Positions 60,629 through 64,000 of a stretch of 64,000 bases of DNA are shown here, piece by piece. The notes under the pieces were generated by a model that was given only the letters and a program-made list of their open reading frames with translations, ran no database searches and had not been told where the DNA came from. The stretch is from NCBI GenBank assembly GCA_023634235.1, contig JAMKCF010000006.1, forward strand, positions 11,685,751 through 11,749,750. The letters are read 5' to 3'. A program made the translations under genes and the position numbers. Source of the DNA: Pisaster brevispinus. Its lineage: Eukaryota > Echinodermata > Asteroidea > Forcipulatida > Asteriidae. Position 1 is the stretch's first letter, and every line of letters starts with the position of its first letter.

Positions 60629-60939
60629 GTAGGCGGGGCGAGCGGCCAGAGACTAGGGCTATCACTACCGGTACATTAACCCACCGGAGCTGCGTATCAA
60701 CACCATTAAAAAAGAGAATAAAATACAAGGACGGTCAAATCACCACCAGAATAACATCGGATCTGCACAAATGTTTTACCATTGGAAAGCCATTCTCAAG
60801 GCATGTGTCTTCGTCTTTGTTTCGTCTCTGTTACGAATTTGTAGGCGTGGCAAACACCAGCAAAATTTCCGGCCGAAAAATGATTTGAAACAAAAACTGC
60901 GCTAAGTTTGAGAATAACTCTTGAACTAGGCATGCTATA
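60629..60939 (+). repeat. Last recognisable satellite: 212-bp short monomer and terminal fragment
   Basis: 60,629-60,840 is a short monomer: anchor GTAGGCGGGGCGAGCGGCC, the edge-only segment GTACATTAACCCACCGGAGC, then ACAAGGACGGTCAAATCACC and the tail, with boxes 1 and 2 missing. 60,841-60,939 is a final partial copy that starts GTAGGCGTGGC, skips most of the anchor region and ends in box 1 (GAGAATAACTCTTGAACTAGG then CATGCTATAG). Nothing beyond 60,939 aligns convincingly, so this is the array boundary. Confidence 0.88.
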
Positions 60940-61317
60940 GTATGTACTCATCAGATATTGTAAAAGGCTTTTCATAAATTATACTACAGATACAACTGAC
61001 CCGGCACATCGGCCCAAACCTCAAGTGAAGTCAGGGCTGCGTGCACGGTCACTCACTTAGACATGGCGGGGTGTTTTTACACACGCTGAGAGAGCATGCG
61101 TTCATCCACTGATAATTGTTAATTAATACACTTGTTTAAGTCTACGACTTTAAAAAATATATTTATATTGTACTAAATATGCAATAGCAACGATCGTAAA
61201 TAGGACTGAGACTTGATTTAGAATTAGCATTTATTCAAGGCGCACGCAGATATTACGCACGAAAAAAAGACTAGCGCTTCCCCGCTCGTGCTGGAATTAA
61301 TGCTGTATAATCTCTAT
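60940..61317. other. Unique AT-rich flank adjoining the satellite; no gene seen
   Basis: No open frame of useful length, no RNA-like fold and no repeat unit was recognised. Around 61,000-61,055 the words GGCACATCGGCCC and CAGGGCTGCGTGCACGG faintly recall the edge-only satellite segment GCACATTAGCCC and GGGGCTGCGTATCAA (60,090-60,116). This may be a residue of one more monomer broken by an insertion, but the match is too short to insist on. Confidence 0.6.
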
Positions 61318-61660
61318 GAGTTTTGGACACACATACAAAACGCGCAATAAATGATGTCATGGTGACGTCAATAGATGTTTTAGCCCACTAAAACTACAGT
61401 ATCAATTAAGTACAAATTTGAAAAAAGTTTGATGATCGGACGTATACTTTTTTAGATATGGGGGTCTCAAGATGGGTTAACTCAATATTCATCTCATTTT
61501 AATTAAGTCGATTAATTAATTGTGTTCAGTTATTTATGTTTTATGTTAAACTTCATAACCTAAGCTTTGATATGGTATATAATTTGTACTGATAGGACAT
61601 TTTTAAGAATAAAACTATCTGCAAACAATATCCGTAAACAAAACCTATGGGGAAAAGCCG
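61318..61660 (+). repeat. Dispersed repeat R343, copy 1
   Basis: This segment shares with 63,173-63,510 the words AAAACGCGCAATAAATGA, GTCATGGTGACGTC, GATCGGAC.TATACTTTTT, GGTCTCAAGAT, ATTAATTAATT and CCTATGGGG, in the same order and spacing (offset about 1,850-1,855 bp). It is probably a non-autonomous mobile element or other interspersed repeat. No terminal repeats or target duplications could be fixed. The short reverse frame at 61,553-61,765 lies partly outside and is not supported as a gene. Confidence 0.8.
61363..61370. promoter_or_regulatory. TGACGTCA (CRE-like) site in repeat copy 1
   Basis: Perfect 8-bp palindrome TGACGTCA, the known CREB/ATF consensus, preceded 11 bp upstream by the one-mismatch TGATGTCA (61,352-61,359). 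In repeat copy 2 the upstream site is perfect and the downstream one is not. Whether it is bound is unknown. Confidence 0.45.
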
Positions 61661-61805
61661 GTAAGAAAAATAATAACTAAACATTAAGTGTTCCGTTTTT
61701 CCTTTGATTAAACACTCCAGACCTTTAAAGTTAGACCGACTTTGAGAGCGATAAACCTTCTTCACCCCTGACAGACCCTTGTTTTACTTCAAGTGTGACT
61801 AAAAG
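61661..61805. other. Intergenic stretch, nothing recognised
   Basis: Mixed AT-rich DNA between the dispersed repeat and the 6-bp repeat. No gene, repeat or structured element is visible. Confidence 0.5.
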
Positions 61806-61883
61806 CCTAAACCTGATCTTTACTCTGATACTGACTCTAAAACTGAGTTTAAACCTGACCCTGAACTTGATCTTAACTTTTAC
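61806..61883 (+). repeat. Degenerate 6-bp tandem repeat, 13 units
   Basis: The stretch divides exactly into hexamers: CCTAAA CCTGAT CTTTAC, then TCTGAT ACTGAC TCTAAA, ACTGAG TTTAAA CCTGAC, CCTGAA CTTGAT CTTAAC and TTTTAC. The period is kept without indel while the sequence varies around YYTRAN. Some units are one step from CCTAAC, the complement-strand form of the metazoan telomere repeat, but most are not, so a telomeric origin is only a possibility. Confidence 0.8.
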
Positions 61884-61938
61884 CGTCATTGCCAATTTTC
61901 ATTGTGCTAAAGGACCCTTATTCTTCGCCTCACCCCCA

Positions 61939-62682
61939 CCTGGTTTAGAAGTTGTAATTGTTTAGATTGTACTTCCTGTTCGGACCGGAAGAAAGGTCAA
62001 ATACAGGTCGTGTTGTCAAACAAATGTTTAAATGTACCATCAGGTACAATATGGCACAAAAGTTATGGTTTGATGACATATGGTTCAAGAAGGTGATTAT
62101 TTTACAATTGAACTTCCTGTTTTGACTGAAGGAAAAGTCAAAGTAGGGTCACGCTTGTCACTAAAATTTCAAATGTGTCACAATTAACAAGAAGGTGCAA
62201 AGATTATGACTTTATGACATTCGTTCCAGGAAACGTGATTTATTTTTTTTTTAATTGCACTTCCTGTTTGTACCGGAAGCAAAAGTCAAAATGGAGTCAT
62301 TATGCTAAAGGAAATATCACAAGTGATGTAAGCTACAATGCAGGGCAAACATTACGACTTTAGGACATCTGGTTCTGGAGGTATGATTTTTTTTAATTTT
62401 TGAGCTTCCTGTTTGGACCGGATGTAAAGGTCAAAGTGGGGTCATCTTAAAAAAATGAAATGTCACAAGTGTTCTAAGCTACAATGCAGCACAAACGTTG
62501 CGACTCTATAACATCTGGTTCTGGAGATATGATTTTTTTTAATTTTAGATAGCTTCCTGTTTGGACCGGAAGTAAAGGTCAAAATATGTCATCATTTGGA
62601 ATAAAACATCGCAAGTGTTCTAAGCTACAAGACAGAACAAACATTACGACTCGTCGACATCAGGAGATATGTTTTTTTAAGT
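61939..62682 (+). repeat. Minisatellite of ~145 bp, five units plus a 5' remnant
   Basis: Units start at 61,971, 62,112, 62,259, 62,404 and 62,552 (lengths about 141, 147, 145, 148 and 131). Each opens with the inverted pair CTTCCTGTTTGGACCGGAAG or a close variant, followed by AAAGGTCAAA or AAAAGTCAAA, then TCACAAGTG..CTAAGCTACAATGCA, GACATCTGGTTCTGGAG and an A/T-run. A tail-like remnant (TGGTTTAGAAGTTG) precedes the first unit, and a more decayed copy (GGTACAATATGGTATG, 62,768-62,783) follows the last. Units 3-5 are most alike. Frames open here (62,175-62,363) are not coding. Confidence 0.9.
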
Positions 62683-62925
62683 AATAACCATCGAAATACC
62701 GCAACTTGACACATGATGACGTCATGATGAAAAAAATATGTTTTTCATACTAACAACATTTATAAGGTACAATATGGTATGTAACTTATCCCCATCACAT
62801 GCCTTTTAGTGAAAACCCTATAAAACGTTCGTAGGAATTACAAATACCGTTAGTGCACAAATCGAACTAACTATAGGTTCACTCTCGGTTAGGATTCGAA
62901 TATTTATCAAGGTAATCTCCGACGC
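62683..62925. other. Intergenic stretch with a decayed minisatellite copy and a CRE-like site
   Basis: TGACGTCA occurs at 62,717-62,724 within ATGATGACGTCATGATG, a longer palindrome-like context. Just after it ATGAAAAA and TTTTTCAT (62,727-62,748) form a low-complexity inverted repeat. GGTACAATATGGTATG matches the first minisatellite unit (GGTACAATATGGCACA at 62,043). No gene is seen. Confidence 0.6.
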
Positions 62926-62962
62926 CTTGCTGTGATTGCGCAATTATGGCGCAATCAGCAAG
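62926..62962. repeat. Foldback: 14-bp stem, 7-base loop
   Basis: CTTGC, TG (bulge) and TGATTGCGC (62,926-62,941) pair with GCGCAATCA and GCAAG (62,949-62,962) around the loop AATTATG. Nine pairs are contiguous and perfect, and five more follow after a 2-base bulge. It could be the end of a small transposable element or a cruciform-forming site. No flanking target duplication was found. Confidence 0.8.
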
Positions 62963-63172
62963 CTAGCATTGGTATCCGATTTGTTAATTATTGTAAACGT
63001 ATTAGGAATTGCTCTTCGATTAGTCTAGATTGCCTGAAATTACTCTTAGTAAAAACATTAATCGTGTTTTAAAAATGATTTGACGTGAATTATGTGTTAC
63101 TAAAATTGAACTTATTTTGAAAAAAAATTGTTGGTTTTTGACCAACCAAATACTAACACTTTTCAGAGCCAT
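62963..63172. other. AT-rich stretch, nothing recognised
   Basis: No repeat, gene or fold stands out. The reverse-strand open frame across 63,020-63,202 is short, runs into the dispersed repeat and has no recognisable motif. Confidence 0.5.
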
Positions 63173-63510
63173 GGGTTTTGTAAACAGATATAAAACGCGC
63201 AATAAATGACGTCATGGTGACGTCGTGCGGCATTTTAGGCCAGCAAACAGTTATACAGTATCCCACAAGAATAAAATCTTTAAAAGTTTGACGATCGGAC
63301 ATATACTTTTTGAGATAGGGTGGTCTCAAGATTAGCTAATTCAATATTTATATCATTATAACTAAGTTAATTAATTAATGATGTTATGCTAATTGTGTTA
63401 TTCGGTAACTTAAGCTCTAAAATCATACAGGATCTGACACTTTCGTATTAAGCTAAGTATGACTTTATGAGCGAACAAAAAAGGTGTACAAATCCTATGG
63501 GGTTTTGACG
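63173..63510 (+). repeat. Dispersed repeat R343, copy 2
   Basis: Second copy of the element at 61,318-61,660, same orientation. The core is AAAACGCGCAATAAATGACG, GTCATGGTGACGTC, GACGATCGGACATATAC, GGTGGTCTCAAGATTAG, then ATTAATTAAT and CCTATGGGG at 63,494. The perfect TGACGTCA lies at 63,207-63,214, and the downstream site has decayed to TGACGTCG. The two copies are clearly diverged, so this is not a recent duplication. Confidence 0.8.
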
Positions 63511-63560
63511 GAAGGATTCAAAGAAAGGAAAAACACAAATACAAATCTTGACGTAAACAA

Positions 63561-63696
63561 AAGCTGGGAAAAATTTCCGTATCTTGCCACCACTTTTTTA
63601 CCCAAAGGAATATCTCATTTGAGTAAATTAGATACTGTTTTATTTCATAACGAATGAACAAGTGGTGGCTGGATACGGATTTTTTTTCCAAAAGCT
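63561..63696. repeat. Imperfect inverted repeat with ~34-36-bp arms, 66-bp core
   Basis: The left arm (63,561-63,594) contains TTTCCGTATC and GCCACCACT. The right arm (63,661-63,696) contains AGTGGTGGC and GATACGGA. The inner 18 bases pair at 16 positions, and the AAGCTGGGAAAA and TTTTCCAAAAGCT ends also pair loosely. The core has no coding potential. Its size and form suit a miniature inverted-repeat element or a piece of a structured transcript. Confidence 0.7.
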
Positions 63697-63722
63697 GTTC
63701 CGACCGCTATGTCGGAGCAGCT
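63693..63722. repeat. Hairpin: AGCTGTTCCGAC / GTCGGAGCAGCT
   Basis: Twelve-base arms with one mismatch (a G:U pair if transcribed) around the six-base loop CGCTAT. The left arm overlaps the end of the inverted repeat at 63,561-63,696, so the two structures are alternatives or parts of one element. Confidence 0.8.
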
Positions 63723-63755
63723 AACAATGATTTAAAAAGGGAAACAATCTGGACG

Positions 63756-63917
63756 AAATCAATAGGCGTTTCGGTAACCAGGCCAAAACCTCTTTTAATG
63801 GGGGGAGGGGGGGTCAGATTAAATCAATAGGCGTTTCGGTAACCAGGCCAAAACCTCTTTTAATGGGGGGTCAGATTAAATCAATAGGCGTTTCGGATAG
63901 CAGGTCGAAACCCCTAT
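63756..63917 (+). repeat. Short tandem repeat, 2.7 units of 57-65 bp
   Basis: Units begin with AAATCAATAGGCGTTTCGG at 63,756, 63,821 and 63,878. The first two continue GTAACCAGGCCAAAACCTC and end in a G-run: GGGGGGAGGGGGGG (63,800-63,813) in the first, only GGGGGG in the second, which accounts for the 8-bp size difference. The third diverges after CGTTTCGG and forms its own foldback (ATAGGCGTTTCG with CGAAACCCCTAT, 63,884-63,917, 11 of 12 pairs). Confidence 0.85.
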
Positions 63918-63927
63918 CAAAACGGAT

Positions 63928-63982
63928 CAAAAACAAAAGGTGTTCCGGGCGGATTGCCCTAACACCTAAAAAGATGTTTTTG
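63928..63982. repeat. Compound hairpin at the right end of the window
   Basis: AGGTGTT (63,938-63,944), CC and GGGC pair with GCCC, T and AACACCT (63,956-63,967) around the loop GGATT. Outside these, CAAAAAC (63,928-63,934) can pair with GTTTTTG (63,976-63,982). The TGTTCCG word is shared with the hairpin at 63,693, suggesting related elements. T- and G-rich sequence follows to the window end. Confidence 0.7.
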
Positions 63983-64000
63983 TTTTTTGGGGGTTTTTTT

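Larger units (their letters stand above)
1..60939 (+). repeat. Satellite array, ~450-bp monomer, ~137 head-to-tail copies
   Basis: The anchor word GTAGGCGGGGCGAGCGTCC (with small variants) recurs at 1, 448, 898, 1319, 1769, 2219, 2812, 3262 and so on, almost always 447-454 bp apart, to 60,841. Every copy is in the same orientation; I saw no inverted monomer. All positions between anchors align to one consensus, so no other sequence is inserted in the array. Copies differ by substitutions, 1-4 bp indels and a few large deletions, and group into subfamilies that repeat as higher-order units of 2, 3, 4, 8 and 14 monomers. The left end lies beyond the window. Homogeneous blocks inside and degraded copies at the right edge are the pattern expected of a satellite evolving by unequal exchange. 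Function is unknown; pericentromeric, centromeric or other heterochromatin are possible but not shown by sequence alone. Confidence 0.98.

Noticed and set aside
60259..60888. Open frames of 104 and 94 codons at the array edge
   Set aside because: They lie wholly within decayed satellite monomers, share no recognisable domain and include internal duplicated satellite words.
61553..61765. Reverse-strand 70-codon frame in the flank
   Set aside because: AT-rich, short, partly overlapping a dispersed repeat; no conserved motif or neighbouring exon signals that I could support.
62175..62363. Plus-strand 62-codon frame
   Set aside because: Spans a boundary between two minisatellite units and includes a T-run; clearly repeat-derived.
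62880..62905. tRNA-derived SINE promoter (GGATTCGAATA as a B box)
   Set aside because: It departs from the GGTTCGANTCC consensus at several bases, and no A box lies at the right distance upstream.
63938..63968. Helitron 3' end (hairpin followed by CTAA)
   Set aside because: CTAA follows AACAC at the stem itself and not after a short spacer, the stem has mismatches, and no 5' TC end or helicase is in view. The evidence is too weak.

Overview
This window holds no protein-coding or RNA gene that I can support. About 95% of it (bases 1 to about 60,939) is one head-to-tail satellite DNA array with a monomer of about 450 bp, all in the same orientation, with roughly 137 whole, shortened or decayed monomers. 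The left end of the array lies outside the window. The right end is inside it, at about 60,939, and is followed by about 3 kb of AT-richer, non-satellite DNA. The long satellite, the mosaic of higher-order repeats, the microsatellite and the absence of genes all indicate a eukaryotic, heterochromatin-like locus. The flank (paired CTTCC/GGAAG minisatellite, TGACGTCA elements, TGTTCCG-type foldbacks) looks to me like a marine invertebrate genome, perhaps a mollusc. That is an impression from memory, not a search result.

Array layout, left to right. Bases 1-4,610: irregular monomers, including one with a 29-bp deletion (898-1,318) and one fused across a large deletion (junction at 2,380/2,381). 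About 4,770-9,893: a segment of about 2 kb present twice, 3,148 bp apart. 8,659-12,707: a 3-monomer (about 1,350 bp) higher-order repeat. 13,158-18,009: a multi-monomer block repeated with one monomer lost, ending in a 349-bp deleted monomer. About 19,050-26,250: two nearly identical 8-monomer units of 3,572 bp and a recombinant start of a third. 26,957-41,381: interleaved 1-, 2-, 4- and 14-monomer duplications (450, 902, about 1,800 and 6,306 bp periods) with a clear gene-conversion patch at about 39,681-39,786. 45,438-54,000: six copies of a 3-monomer S-Q-R unit. 54,001-60,939: monomers become steadily more divergent toward the edge, including a hybrid monomer, a (CT)11 microsatellite and short (about 210 bp) and long (585 bp) variant monomers.

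The flank (60,940-64,000) contains two copies of a dispersed repeat of about 340 bp, each with a double TGACGTCA-like motif; a degenerate 6-bp repeat; five copies of a minisatellite of about 145 bp, each opening with inverted ETS-like motifs followed by an AGGTCA-like half site; a 14-bp-stem foldback; and, in the last 450 bp, four further foldbacks and a 57-65 bp tandem repeat.

Short open frames (60-140 codons) recur once per monomer in several frames on both strands. I interpret them as by-products of a repeated consensus, because 1-bp indels, stops and amino-acid changes occur freely among monomers. The system visible here is therefore the evolution of the repeat itself (unequal exchange, conversion, edge decay), with a few conserved boxes in the monomer as the best candidates for something functional, such as a satellite-binding protein site.
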